In this document: positions 53,143 through 61,131 of the stretch, one piece after another
Layout of the letters: each line of letters starts with the position of its first letter
Numbering within the stretch: the stretch's first letter is position 1
From: Spirulina major PCC 6313
GTDB lineage: Bacteria > Cyanobacteriota > Cyanobacteriia > Cyanobacteriales > Spirulinaceae
Length of the DNA stretch: 64,000 nt
NCBI RefSeq assembly: GCF_001890765.1
Contig: NZ_KV878783.1
Span: 4,918,637-4,982,636 of the forward strand
Reading direction: 5' to 3'
Notes under the pieces: model-generated
What the model was told of the DNA's origin: nothing
Databases searched by the model: none
What the model saw: only the letters and a program-made list of their open reading frames with translations
Position numbers and translations under genes: made by a program

Positions 53143-54036
53143 ATGACTATGATAAAAACTGCAATTATTGGAGCCAGTGGATACATTGGGTGGCGTTTAT
53201 TACAATCCTACAGAAATGAATTTCCTGATTGTATAGGAACCACTTTCTCTCAAAAAATACCTACTCTGCATCATTTTGATATCCGATGTCCTGATCTTCA
53301 TGCGTTAAACCTTATCAAAACCGGTCATAAAGCTGTTTTGATTGCATCAGCAAAACCCAACATTTCTTTTTGTGAAAATAATCAGCAATTAGCTTATGAT
53401 GTTAATGTTAAAGGGACGCTCGATCTTGCCCGTCAGGCTGAAGATCTAGGGTTACCAATAATTTTTTTGTCAACAGATTATGTATTTGAAGGAACTGCTG
53501 CACCATATAAAGATAGTGATATTCCCAAACCAACAACCCAATATGGACTTCAAAAGTTGACTGTAGAACAAGAGTTACCTAGTTTAGTCAGTAATTATCT
53601 CATTCTACGTCTTAGCAAAGTATATGGCACTCAAAAAAAAGATGGAACATTGCTAGATGAAGTAGCCAAAAATTTTACGTCTAGCTCAGTAATGCGTATG
53701 GCAAGTGATCAGCTATTCTGCCCCACACATATTGATGACATAATTGATGTGATTCATGAGCTACAAATAACTAGTTGTGGTAATAAAATCTTAAACTTAT
53801 GTAACCCTCATGGTATTTCCCGCTACGAAATTGCCATGCTTATGGCGGATGCAATGAATGCAGATAAGAATTTAGTTCATTCTATTTCACTACATGATCT
53901 GCCAAGAATGCGATCACGCCCTCTTGATACGCGCATGTCTCCATCTGGTATAGTGGCGCAGATCAAGCCTGAATTCATATCAACACAACAGAGTATACTC
54001 CAAGTTGCTAGAGCTTGGTATGATAACCTTGAATAA
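53143..54036 (+). CDS. RmlD-like sugar-nucleotide reductase/epimerase (SDR)
   Basis: 297 residues. Rossmann loop AIIGASGYIGWRLLQSY, STDYVFEGTAAPYKDSD typical of RmlD_sub_bind proteins (dTDP-4-dehydrorhamnose reductase), and YGLQKLTVEQ as the YxxxK site. It likely reduces a 4-keto group on a nucleotide sugar. Before the IS5 insertion it lay 7 nt downstream of the methyltransferase gene and was probably in its operon; the element now separates them by 2.7 kb. Confidence 0.85.
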   Translation: MTMIKTAIIGASGYIGWRLLQSYRNEFPDCIGTTFSQKIPTLHHFDIRCPDLHALNLIKTGHKAVLIASAKPNISFCENNQQLAYDVNVKGTLDLARQAEDLGLPIIFLSTDYVFEGTAAPYKDSDIPKPTTQYGLQKLTVEQELPSLVSNYLILRLSKVYGTQKKDGTLLDEVAKNFTSSSVMRMASDQLFCPTHIDDIIDVIHELQITSCGNKILNLCNPHGISRYEIAMLMADAMNADKNLVHSISLHDLPRMRSRPLDTRMSPSGIVAQIKPEFISTQQSILQVARAWYDNLE

Positions 54037-54059
54037 GAATAATGTATTCCCAGTGCATT

Positions 54060-54084
54060 GTTAGGGATACAAAGATCCCTTAAC
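54060..54084 (+). terminator. Hairpin downstream of the RmlD-like gene
   Basis: GTTAGGGAT (54060-54068) pairs with ATCCCTTAAC (54075-54084) with a one-base bulge and a short loop, about 24 nt after the stop. No long T-run follows, so termination is only possible. The rest of the 208-nt gap to the next gene is AT-rich without a gene. Confidence 0.4.
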
Positions 54085-54244
54085 AAGTAACGAGCAATAC
54101 ATTAACAGACCACTTCTCTTACTCTAAAAAAGAGATGTAAATCTCTGAACTTGTTGTTAGATGTTGTCATTACATCTGAAAGTATCTTGACAAAATTAGA
54201 GTGACTAGAAAGTGATCGCTAAAGCCATTACTCTTTTTATTGCC

Positions 54245-55531
54245 ATGAACATCCATTCTCGTAGGTTATCTTGTCGTCTCTGTGAATCACCAAACCCTAT
54301 AAAGGTTCTACCTTTGCAGCCTGTTCCAGTTGGTGAGCACTATTCTCAAACTCCGCCTACATCTCAAGAAATGCGTTTCCCCATTGATATTTATCATTGC
54401 GATCATTGTGGCGCTGTACAGACCCAAGATGATATTGCAAGTGATTTTTTATGGAATGGATATACCTATTTCTCAGGACAAACACGGGGAATCATAAAAC
54501 ATTTCCAAGACTTCGTAAGTTTTTATAAGGAAACTTACGGGTTTCCTTCCTTATGCCAAGCTTTTGATATTGGAAGCAATGATGGTTCTCTACTTAAGTG
54601 TTTTGAAGCAGAGGGCTGTTCCGTCTATGGAATTGATCCATCTGATATAGTGGCTGGTGTTGCTCAAGAGTCAGGAATTCCGACATTTATTGGACTATTT
54701 TCAGATGCAGTTATCGCGTCCTTTCCCACTGAATATCAAACAGCGGATATTATAACAGCTTTCAATGTATTTGCTCATTCTCCTGATATGCCTGGGATGA
54801 TCAGAGGCGTAAAGCAAATGCTGAAGCCTAACGGAATTTTTTGTTTTGAGGTTCAATACTTAGGTGATATCGTCAACAAAAAATTGTTAGGAACAGTGTT
54901 TCATGAACACATGATTCACTACTCAGTTACGTCCGCCAAAAATTTCTTGGAAGCCTACGATATGAAGTTAATAAACTTCACAAGAAATCCCATTCAAATG
55001 GGATCAATAATCTTTTTTTGTGCTCATCAGTACTCTGACTATCCCACTAACAGCGAAATCAAAAAACTGTTAGATCATGAAAAGTATATGGGCTTAACTG
55101 ATGGTCATTGGGGTGAAGAATTTTCTACCCATATTTATGAACAAGTCACTCGCATTCAAGAGTACAGAGAAATGTGGACAGCGAATGGTTTTAAAGTTGT
55201 TGGGTACGGAGCTGCACGCTCAGGGCCAACTCTAGCTATCCAATTTGGTCTAGAAAATTGTCTTGAGTACGTCTTGGATGATCATCCTTCCAAATGCGGT
55301 AAGTTCGGGGTATTTGAATCTATTGCAGTGCATCCTACGCAAAAACTTTACACGGCTAAGCCGGATGTTGTCATTGTCTTGGCATGGATTCACACGAAAA
55401 AAATTATCCAAAATAATGTTTCTTATTTGGAATTAGGTGGTCGGTTTATTAGCTTGTGGCCTAATGTAGCTGAAGTAACAATTGAAAACTTGGATAGTTG
55501 GCTCAAGATGTTTGACCAGGTAAAACAATGA
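54245..55531 (+). CDS. Sugar C-methyltransferase-like protein
   Basis: 428 residues from ATG 54245 (MNIHSRRLSCRLCES); a GTG at 54212 extends the frame by 11 hydrophobic residues and is less likely. Zinc N-domain CRLCESPNPIKVL...CDHCGAVQT, SAM domain AFDIGSNDGSLLKCFEAEG and ADIITAFNVFAHSPDMPGMI, C-domain VVGYGAARSGPTLAIQFG. Same three-domain type as 34671-35909 and 49208-50449, so it too probably adds a branch methyl to a keto-sugar. ATGA-coupled to the next gene. Confidence 0.88.
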   Translation: MNIHSRRLSCRLCESPNPIKVLPLQPVPVGEHYSQTPPTSQEMRFPIDIYHCDHCGAVQTQDDIASDFLWNGYTYFSGQTRGIIKHFQDFVSFYKETYGFPSLCQAFDIGSNDGSLLKCFEAEGCSVYGIDPSDIVAGVAQESGIPTFIGLFSDAVIASFPTEYQTADIITAFNVFAHSPDMPGMIRGVKQMLKPNGIFCFEVQYLGDIVNKKLLGTVFHEHMIHYSVTSAKNFLEAYDMKLINFTRNPIQMGSIIFFCAHQYSDYPTNSEIKKLLDHEKYMGLTDGHWGEEFSTHIYEQVTRIQEYREMWTANGFKVVGYGAARSGPTLAIQFGLENCLEYVLDDHPSKCGKFGVFESIAVHPTQKLYTAKPDVVIVLAWIHTKKIIQNNVSYLELGGRFISLWPNVAEVTIENLDSWLKMFDQVKQ

Positions 55532-56553
55532 TTAAACTGGGTTTTATAGGCACGGGTTTTGTTGCTCAACAATGCCACTTACCTTCATTTGACAGTGTAG
55601 CCAGATGTACAATTGTAGCTGTTTCAGATTTACAATCCGATCTTGCTGATAAAATCGGGCGGCGTTACGAGGTACCAAAAGTTTATTATTCACATCGAGA
55701 GTTACTTGAAGATCCCGAAATTGATGCTGTTGTCATCACAGTACCTAGACCCCTAACCAGTGCTTTGTGTTTTGATGCTTTGCAAGCTGGTAAGATGGTT
55801 TTCACAGAAAAGCCAGTTTCGTTAAACTATTCTACAGGGTTGAGTCTACTAGAAGTTTCTAGCAAGCTTAATTTACCCGTTCAGGTAGGATATATGAGGC
55901 GATATGACTCTGCTGTTTTAAAAGCTGCACAACACCTGAAGGTGCTTAAAGACTCTGAACAGTCGCCAGTATTGGTTCGGGCATATTGCTATATGGGAGA
56001 TTCTTACTGTAGTCCCTTTGGAGACTTTAAATCCACACAGATGCTCCAAAATACAATCAGTAATTTTGAATCGCGACCTAGCTGGTTAGATAAGAAAACT
56101 TCTGCTGTCTATGAATCGTACTTGAATGTGTTTAGTCATATTCTTGACTTAATCAGCATTCTTCTAAATACAAAGTTATCAGTCGTCAAAACGCTCCTAG
56201 ATTCACAAGGGCAGGGTATTGTACTTTTATCTACCGCAGATGGTGTAGCTATTGAGCTAAGTACAGCAAAATCTTCACTGAACCAATGGATGGAGGGTAT
56301 TAGTTTTGTTTTTGGAGATCAAATAGTAGATTTATCTCTTAGCCCGGCATTTCTTAAAAATGTGCCAAGCACTCTACAGATTCGTAGAGGTGATACTGAT
56401 GATATGGTAGAAATAGTTCGTCCAAAGTGGAGTTGGGCGTTTAGGAATCAAGCCGAAAATTTTATCAATCTGTGCCAGAATTGGCCTGATTCGGAAGCAA
56501 ATCTTGCTGATGCAGTAGAGCAAGTCAGGCTTGTTGAAAGTATATTTTCTTAG
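55528..56553 (+). CDS. Gfo/Idh/MocA-family oxidoreductase
   Basis: 341 residues, ATGA overlap upstream. N-terminal Rossmann fold KLGFIGTGFVAQQCHLPSFD, catalytic-lysine motif GKMVFTEKPVSLNYSTGLSLL (EKP), and PVQVGYMRRYDSAVLKAAQ. These NAD(P)-dependent enzymes oxidise or reduce sugars and often act in amino-sugar or deoxysugar synthesis. Sugar unknown. Confidence 0.89.
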   Translation: MIKLGFIGTGFVAQQCHLPSFDSVARCTIVAVSDLQSDLADKIGRRYEVPKVYYSHRELLEDPEIDAVVITVPRPLTSALCFDALQAGKMVFTEKPVSLNYSTGLSLLEVSSKLNLPVQVGYMRRYDSAVLKAAQHLKVLKDSEQSPVLVRAYCYMGDSYCSPFGDFKSTQMLQNTISNFESRPSWLDKKTSAVYESYLNVFSHILDLISILLNTKLSVVKTLLDSQGQGIVLLSTADGVAIELSTAKSSLNQWMEGISFVFGDQIVDLSLSPAFLKNVPSTLQIRRGDTDDMVEIVRPKWSWAFRNQAENFINLCQNWPDSEANLADAVEQVRLVESIFS

Positions 56554-56627
56554 TCCTGATAAAGGTGGCAATCTAGTCTAGACTAATCGGTGATAATTAA
56601 ACTTTTCTTTAGATTGAAATACAAAAA

Positions 56628-58103
56628 TTGATAAAATCTAAGATTTCTCCCCGCACTGTTTTTGTCTCTGGTAATTTTAATGTGCTGCATCCAGGGCACC
56701 TGCGACTCTTGAGGTTTGCTAAGGAATGCGGTGATCGCCTAGTGGTGGCCGTACACAGTGATCGCATCGCAGCTAATGCCGCTCATGTGCCTGAGCAATA
56801 CCGCCTCGAAATGGTCAAAGCCAACAGTTGGGTTGATGAAGCCTTTATCATTGATGAACCCATCACCAAAGTACTGCAACGGTTGCAACCCGCGATCGTG
56901 GTAAAAGGGAAAGAACATGAAACTCAATTTAACCCTGAATCAACCGTTCTTCAGACCTATGGCGGGCGACTCCTGTTCGGGTCTGGCGAAGCAACGTTCT
57001 CTTCCCTGGATCTCATCCGCAACGAATTCACTCAGACTAATCTGCAAACTATTCATTTACCCCAAGAATTCATGGCTCGTCATGGACTCACCCAAGCAGA
57101 TATGGTACGACGGGTGGAAAAATTTTCTAATGTAAGAGTCTGTGTAGTTGGAGACTTAATTATTGATGAATACATCACTTGCCAGCCCCTGGGCATGTCT
57201 CAGGAAGACCCGACTATTGTAGTCACCCCCATTGACTCCACCCGCTTCGTAGGTGGAGCTGGTATCGTAGCAGCTCATGCCGCTGGCTTGGGAGCCCAGG
57301 CACAGTTTGTTTCAGTCACTGGAGTCGATAGTATCCAGAGTTTTGCCCAAGAAGAACTAACATCTTACGGTGTGAAGGCTCATCTCATCAGCGATGACAG
57401 TCGTCCCACAACTCTTAAGCAGAGATTTCGTAGTAAGGGCAAAACATTACTGCGAGTGAGCCATTTGCACCAAGGCTCCATCAGTACTCAACTGCAATCT
57501 AAAGTTCTGGACCGAGTCGTTGCGGCCCTTAATAAAACCGACGTATTAGTATTCTCCGACTTCAACTACGGTTGTCTGCCCCAACCTCTTGTAGATCAAA
57601 TCATTCATCATGCCCAAAAACTTGGGGTAATGATAGCAGCCGACAGTCAATCCTCATCCCAAGTGGGAGATATCAGCCGCTTTCAAAGCATGGATTTAAT
57701 CACTCCTACTGAGAGAGAAGCCCGTCTCAGCACCCGTAACCATGAAGATGGTTTAGTAGTACTAGCAGAGCAGTTACGGCAACAAGCTTACGCCCGCAAT
57801 ATTTTGCTGAAGCTCGGCAGTGAAGGGTTGCTTATTCATGCCGATGCCGATAGTAACCATAGCAGCGATGCAGGAAACTGGTTAACAGATCGAGTTCCAG
57901 CCCTCAACAGCTCGCCAAAGGATGTAGCCGGAGCAGGCGACTCCTTGTTGATCGCAAGTGCCCTAACCCTAGTTGCGGGTGGCACCATCTGGGAGTCAGC
58001 CTGTCTCGGCTCCTTAGCCGCAGCGATTCAAGTAGGGCGGGTTGGAAATTCTCCTGTACAGAGACAAGAGTTATTCCTAGAGTTAGGATCTATTGTCAAT
58101 TAA
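56628..58103 (+). CDS. Heptose-type nucleotidyltransferase/kinase fusion (HldE-like, swapped order)
   Basis: 491 residues from TTG 56628 (no in-frame ATG upstream of the conserved core). Residues about 10-145 are a cytidylyltransferase-like domain (VFVSGNFNVLHPGHLRLLRF; HxGH-type motif HPGH), and residues about 165-491 are a PfkB/ribokinase domain (VCVVGDLIIDEY; GGAGIVAAHAAGLGA; DVAGAGDSLLIA). Enterobacterial HldE has the kinase first, so the order is reversed. It should phosphorylate a heptose-7-phosphate-like sugar at C1 and attach a nucleotide. Partner GmhA-like gene is at 29563. Confidence 0.87.
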   Translation: MIKSKISPRTVFVSGNFNVLHPGHLRLLRFAKECGDRLVVAVHSDRIAANAAHVPEQYRLEMVKANSWVDEAFIIDEPITKVLQRLQPAIVVKGKEHETQFNPESTVLQTYGGRLLFGSGEATFSSLDLIRNEFTQTNLQTIHLPQEFMARHGLTQADMVRRVEKFSNVRVCVVGDLIIDEYITCQPLGMSQEDPTIVVTPIDSTRFVGGAGIVAAHAAGLGAQAQFVSVTGVDSIQSFAQEELTSYGVKAHLISDDSRPTTLKQRFRSKGKTLLRVSHLHQGSISTQLQSKVLDRVVAALNKTDVLVFSDFNYGCLPQPLVDQIIHHAQKLGVMIAADSQSSSQVGDISRFQSMDLITPTEREARLSTRNHEDGLVVLAEQLRQQAYARNILLKLGSEGLLIHADADSNHSSDAGNWLTDRVPALNSSPKDVAGAGDSLLIASALTLVAGGTIWESACLGSLAAAIQVGRVGNSPVQRQELFLELGSIVN

Positions 58104-58145
58104 GCTCAAAGCATCCGTACTCTTTGACTAAATACAAACTATCTG

Positions 58146-58388
58146 ATGCTCTTCAACTCCTATATTTTTATTTTTGGATTTCTTCCGGTCACCGTTATCG
58201 GATTTCTGATTTCACGCCAGGTTGAGAATAAAAGTCTGACGCTTGGCTGGCTGACACTATGCTCACTTTTCTTCTATGGGTGGTGGAAATGGGAATTTTT
58301 GGCACTTATACTTACATCGATCGCCATCAACCTCGCATTTGCAAAGCTTTTACTAGCAGAAGGTAAACCTCAGCGGCTTCGTAAAATC
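58146..58388 (+). pseudogene. MBOAT O-acyltransferase, 5' fragment
   Basis: Start of a membrane-bound O-acyltransferase (AlgI/DltB type): MLFNSYIFIFGFLPVTVIGF, LCSLFFYGWWKWEFLALILT. After codon 81 (CGT AAA ATC) a 201-bp MITE interrupts it; the present frame reads into the MITE and stops at 58451. MBOAT proteins O-acetylate polysaccharides at the membrane, so loss may leave the glycan unacetylated. The gene is broken in three places (58389, 58686 and about 59621). Confidence 0.85.
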
Positions 58389-58589
58389 GTAAGGATTCAG
58401 GTACTTGAAACGCAGTCACAGCAAGGCTTTCAAAATCGAGGTGAGTTCTAAACTAACAGTTCATTCTCAATAAGTACGCAAGACTAGGGGTTACAGCCTT
58501 GTTTATTGAGAATAACAAAATAGCCCGAAATAGCTGAAACCCATACTGAGAAATGCTTACAGCCAAATTCTCATGACCTGAATACTTAC
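58389..58589. mobile_element. 201-bp MITE with IS66-type ends
   Basis: Ends GTAAGGATTCAGGT (58389-58402) and the complement of GTAAGTATTCAGGT (58576-58589), 13 of 14 matching each other; the left end is identical to the ends of the IS66 element at 51587. Eight-bp direct repeat GTAAAATC at 58381-58388 and 58590-58597. An internal inverted repeat ATTCTCAATAA / TTATTGAGAAT lies at 58463 and 58503. Non-coding, so probably mobilised by an IS66 transposase. Confidence 0.88.
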
Positions 58590-58597
58590 GTAAAATC

Positions 58598-58685
58598 TTC
58601 ATGATTGTGGGAATTACGTTTAATCTCAGCATACTCGGATTCTTTAAATATGCTGACTTCTTTATTACTAATATAAACGCAATTT
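58598..58685 (+). pseudogene. MBOAT O-acyltransferase, internal fragment
   Basis: Reads in frame after removal of the MITE and one repeat: FMIVGITFNLSILGFFKYAD, then FFITNINAI, which is the expected continuation of an MBOAT protein. It ends at the IS1 copy 2 insertion. Confidence 0.8.
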
Positions 58686-58749
58686 GGTAGTGCGTCAAAA
58701 TGATGTGGGTTTGGTAAAGTAGAGGAATCGTTACCACTGCACTAAAACT

Positions 58750-59127
58750 ATGGAATGTCGGCTCTGCGGTCATCCCAAAACCCACAAACACGGCAAAATG
58801 CCCAATGGTCATCAACGCTACTTCTGCCCTCACTGCCAGCAAACCTTTGCCGAGAGTTTTGACACCCTCTACTACTATCGCCATGTTACTCCGGAGCAGA
58901 TTGAGCAAGTACTTCAAGCCCACAGTGAAGGCACTAGCTTGCGAGGAGTCAGCCGCATCAGCGGATTAGCCTATAACACCGTGGTCAGTATTATTCGTGC
59001 CGCCAGTGCTAAAGCTTTGCTGGTTCATAACGACCAAGTGCAGGGCGTGGAAACGGAGGACGTGAGTGCTGATGAGATGTGGTCATTCGTGAAAAAAAAA
59101 CAAACAATGCTTGCCCGAAGAAGTTGA
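58750..59127 (+). CDS. IS1 transposase, upstream frame (InsA-like), copy 2
   Basis: 125 residues, identical in my reading to the copy-1 protein: zinc finger MECRLCGHPKTHKHG, helix-turn-helix and SADEMWSFVKKK. The 9-A slippery run is at 59092-59100; -1 slippage joins it to the following frame. Confidence 0.9.
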   Translation: MECRLCGHPKTHKHGKMPNGHQRYFCPHCQQTFAESFDTLYYYRHVTPEQIEQVLQAHSEGTSLRGVSRISGLAYNTVVSIIRAASAKALLVHNDQVQGVETEDVSADEMWSFVKKKQTMLARRS

Positions 59128-59578
59128 AGTAGGCGATTGCTGGATTGCGATGAGTTTGGCAGATTCGAGCGGGTTAATCTTGACAGCACGAGTGGGGAAA
59201 CACACCGATGAACTGATTGAAGAACTGGTGGTGAGCACGGAGGGAAAGACCCATTGCCAGCAATGGAATAGTGACAACTGGGGAGGATATGAGCGGGTAC
59301 TGCCGCTGGAAATTGAGCACTACATTGGCAAAGACCAAACGCAACGGTTGGAGCGTACCAATGGAATTATCAGGCAGCAGACGGGTAGGTGGCATCGACG
59401 ACAGAACAAGTTTGGCAAACTGTGGCAGCAGACAAAGGTGACGGTGCGTTTAGTGGTGAGTTATTTCAACTGGATCTGGCAGCACAGTCGCTACAAGAGC
59501 ACGGCGGCACAACGAGCAGGATTGACTGACCATCGCTGGAGTTGGCAGGATATCCTCTCCTTCCCCACAATAATCTAA
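59111..59578 (+). CDS. IS1 transposase, downstream frame (InsB-like), copy 2
   Basis: 155 residues carrying the later DDE residues (NSDNWGGYERVLP; QRLERTNGIIRQQ). It differs from copy 1 at one residue (Thr for Ala in LTARVGKHTDELI). Expected to be translated as part of a frameshift fusion with the upstream frame. Confidence 0.88.
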   Translation: MPEEVEVGDCWIAMSLADSSGLILTARVGKHTDELIEELVVSTEGKTHCQQWNSDNWGGYERVLPLEIEHYIGKDQTQRLERTNGIIRQQTGRWHRRQNKFGKLWQQTKVTVRLVVSYFNWIWQHSRYKSTAAQRAGLTDHRWSWQDILSFPTII

Positions 59579-59587
59579 TGCACTACC

Positions 59588-59621
59588 CGCAATTTCCATT
59601 TCCAACAGAAACCTTGTTCTA
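59588..59621 (+). pseudogene. MBOAT O-acyltransferase, last recognisable fragment
   Basis: After removal of IS1 and one CGCAATTT, the MBOAT frame continues as NAISISNRNLVL. The expected next residues (PLGISFF-type) are missing: from about 59622 the frame reads SSSGKKE and stops. The rest of the gene is therefore lost at a third junction. Confidence 0.6.
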
Positions 59622-59782
59622 AGTAGCTCAGGCAAGAAAGAGTGAACTATGTAACAGAATATTGAGGTTGTCGCAGATTGACATATTCAGTGGAGTGAGC
59701 GTTTTGTTGTGCCCGAGCATCAAGTCCAAAAATGACCTCACAAGCCAACTCCTTCTCTGACTCAAACATCTGACCAACCAAC
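59622..59782. other. Unassigned junction DNA between IS1 and IS4
   Basis: 161 nt between the broken MBOAT gene and the IS4-type element. On the minus strand a frame across it reads MFESEKELACEVIFGLDARA and then AQQNAHSTEYVNLRQ before a stop at 59647; this could be the C-terminus of a gene cut by the IS4 element, but I recognise no family and see no partner on the other side of the element. Confidence 0.35.
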
Positions 59783-61104
59783 CTGGTTGACTGACAAAAC
59801 TTAGTCAGGGTCATACTGGTATGTGCGTATGTTGAACTCGATTTGATAGGTGCGACGGTCGTGTTGTTTTCGAGAAGCCATAGCGGGTTCAGGGTCACGA
59901 GCCTGGGAAAAACAGACCGTCCTAATGAGCTGCCAACCTTGCTCCAAAGCGGTTTTGATCCAGTCCCAACCGATGCGGAAATAGCTGTTGCCACGAAACC
60001 AGTGGGGGTCTACCCGGCGACGGTCTCCGGACTCCACCACCACGACCCCTTGAGCCGTGACATAGAGCGTCGCGACCGCGAGGAGGAACCAGAGGCGAGA
60101 CAGAGCGCAGACGGAGCGCAGTTCTGATTTCTGGAGATTCCAACCGCTAGATTGGTCATCGAGAAACGCTTCCTCGATATCAAAGCGCAAGCCATATTCG
60201 CGGAACGTCTGTAGGTTAGTGGGTTCATCACTGACGATTGCCCAAAACTCACCATTGATGTTGTTGTAGCCAAGGGCAACATGAACCGGTCCGTACCACT
60301 CCTGCTTGTGGAGTTTGACGGTGTGTAGACAAAGGGCTTCCCCCCGTTGGAGATGGAAGTCTTTCAATTGCTGCCAGCCTTTACCAGCCCGCCAGAGCCA
60401 GGTGTTGCGCTTGAGACGAATGCGATAGTGCCAGCCCAACTCTTGACTGAGCATCTGCATCGCCTTGAGGTGGACAAAGCCTCGGTCGGCCAGCAACACC
60501 ACCTTCACCCCTTGGGGCAATCGGTTCGCGCCTTGGTAGAGCAGCTCTCGATAGTCGCTGAAAGCGATGGAGGCACTTTTGTGTTCCAATACTCGCCACA
60601 CCACGGTTAAGGCTCGGCCTCGATGCACCACAGCCAAACGCACCAGGCAATAGTTGTCCCAGTACATTGAGGTGTCTAAGCTCAGATACAAACAGTCCTC
60701 ATTCCAAGTGGCAAGCGCTGCTTGAATCAGCGGTTTGTACAGCCGATGGACATTGATGCGACTGTTGTGTAGCCAGCGGCTGACCCGACGTTGCTTGCTT
60801 TGAGCTTGGTGCCCACGACAAGGCAGGTAGGGTAGCCAGCGGGTTAGGTTGACTTCACCGCGCTGAATCAAGGCGGCTACCATCCACACACAGGTGGTCA
60901 GATGCGCCCGATGTGCCCAGGACACCGATTGACTCAGCCAAGGGGCTAAGGCATCGTAGAGGGGGGAGTTTTTTTCACAGCGTTCGTTGTTTTGAGTGGT
61001 ATCTAAGCTTAGAACGCTGGCTCCCCTGTTATGACCTCGACCCCTGAAAAACCCTCTCAGTCAAGACTTCGACTTCTACCTCTCAACTTTTGTCAGTCAA
61101 CCAG
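59783..61104 (-). mobile_element. IS4-type insertion sequence
   Basis: About 1,322 bp with a perfect 17-bp terminal inverted repeat CTGGTTGACTGACAAAA (59783-59799; complement at 61088-61104). One minus-strand transposase. I found no matching target duplication next to these ends. A diverged relative starts at 63508. Confidence 0.85.
59801..60925 (-). CDS. IS4-type transposase
   Basis: 374 residues from GTG 60925 (the frame is open further upstream without an ATG, so the start is uncertain). DDE transposase: first Asp in CLYLSLDTSMYWDN, second in GVKVVLLADRGFVHLKAM, and the YREK-type region YGLRFDIEEAFLDDQSSGW carrying the Glu. Apparently intact. The last residues include DPEPAMASRKQHDRRTYQ, matched by the second copy at the window end. 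Confidence 0.87.
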   Translation of the reverse strand: MSWAHRAHLTTCVWMVAALIQRGEVNLTRWLPYLPCRGHQAQSKQRRVSRWLHNSRINVHRLYKPLIQAALATWNEDCLYLSLDTSMYWDNYCLVRLAVVHRGRALTVVWRVLEHKSASIAFSDYRELLYQGANRLPQGVKVVLLADRGFVHLKAMQMLSQELGWHYRIRLKRNTWLWRAGKGWQQLKDFHLQRGEALCLHTVKLHKQEWYGPVHVALGYNNINGEFWAIVSDEPTNLQTFREYGLRFDIEEAFLDDQSSGWNLQKSELRSVCALSRLWFLLAVATLYVTAQGVVVVESGDRRRVDPHWFRGNSYFRIGWDWIKTALEQGWQLIRTVCFSQARDPEPAMASRKQHDRRTYQIEFNIRTYQYDPD

Positions 61105-61131
61105 CTCATTCTCTCAAATAATACGCTGAAT

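Larger units (their letters stand above)
58686..59587 (+). mobile_element. IS1-family insertion sequence, copy 2
   Basis: 902 bp, inverse orientation to copy 1, with the same GGTAGTGC ends. Eight-bp target duplication CGCAATTT at 58678-58685 and 59588-59595. I found one substitution relative to copy 1 (A to G giving T/A in LTARVG versus LAARVG), so both copies moved recently. It sits in the MBOAT gene. Confidence 0.93.

Noticed and set aside
59773..61115. Target duplication for the IS4-type element
   Set aside because: Bases beyond the 17-bp ends (left ...ACCAACCAAC, right CTCATTCTCT) do not match.
61090..61131. TTG start for the gene at 61132
   Set aside because: The TTG lies within the IS4 terminal repeat, so these residues are not ancestral to the gene.
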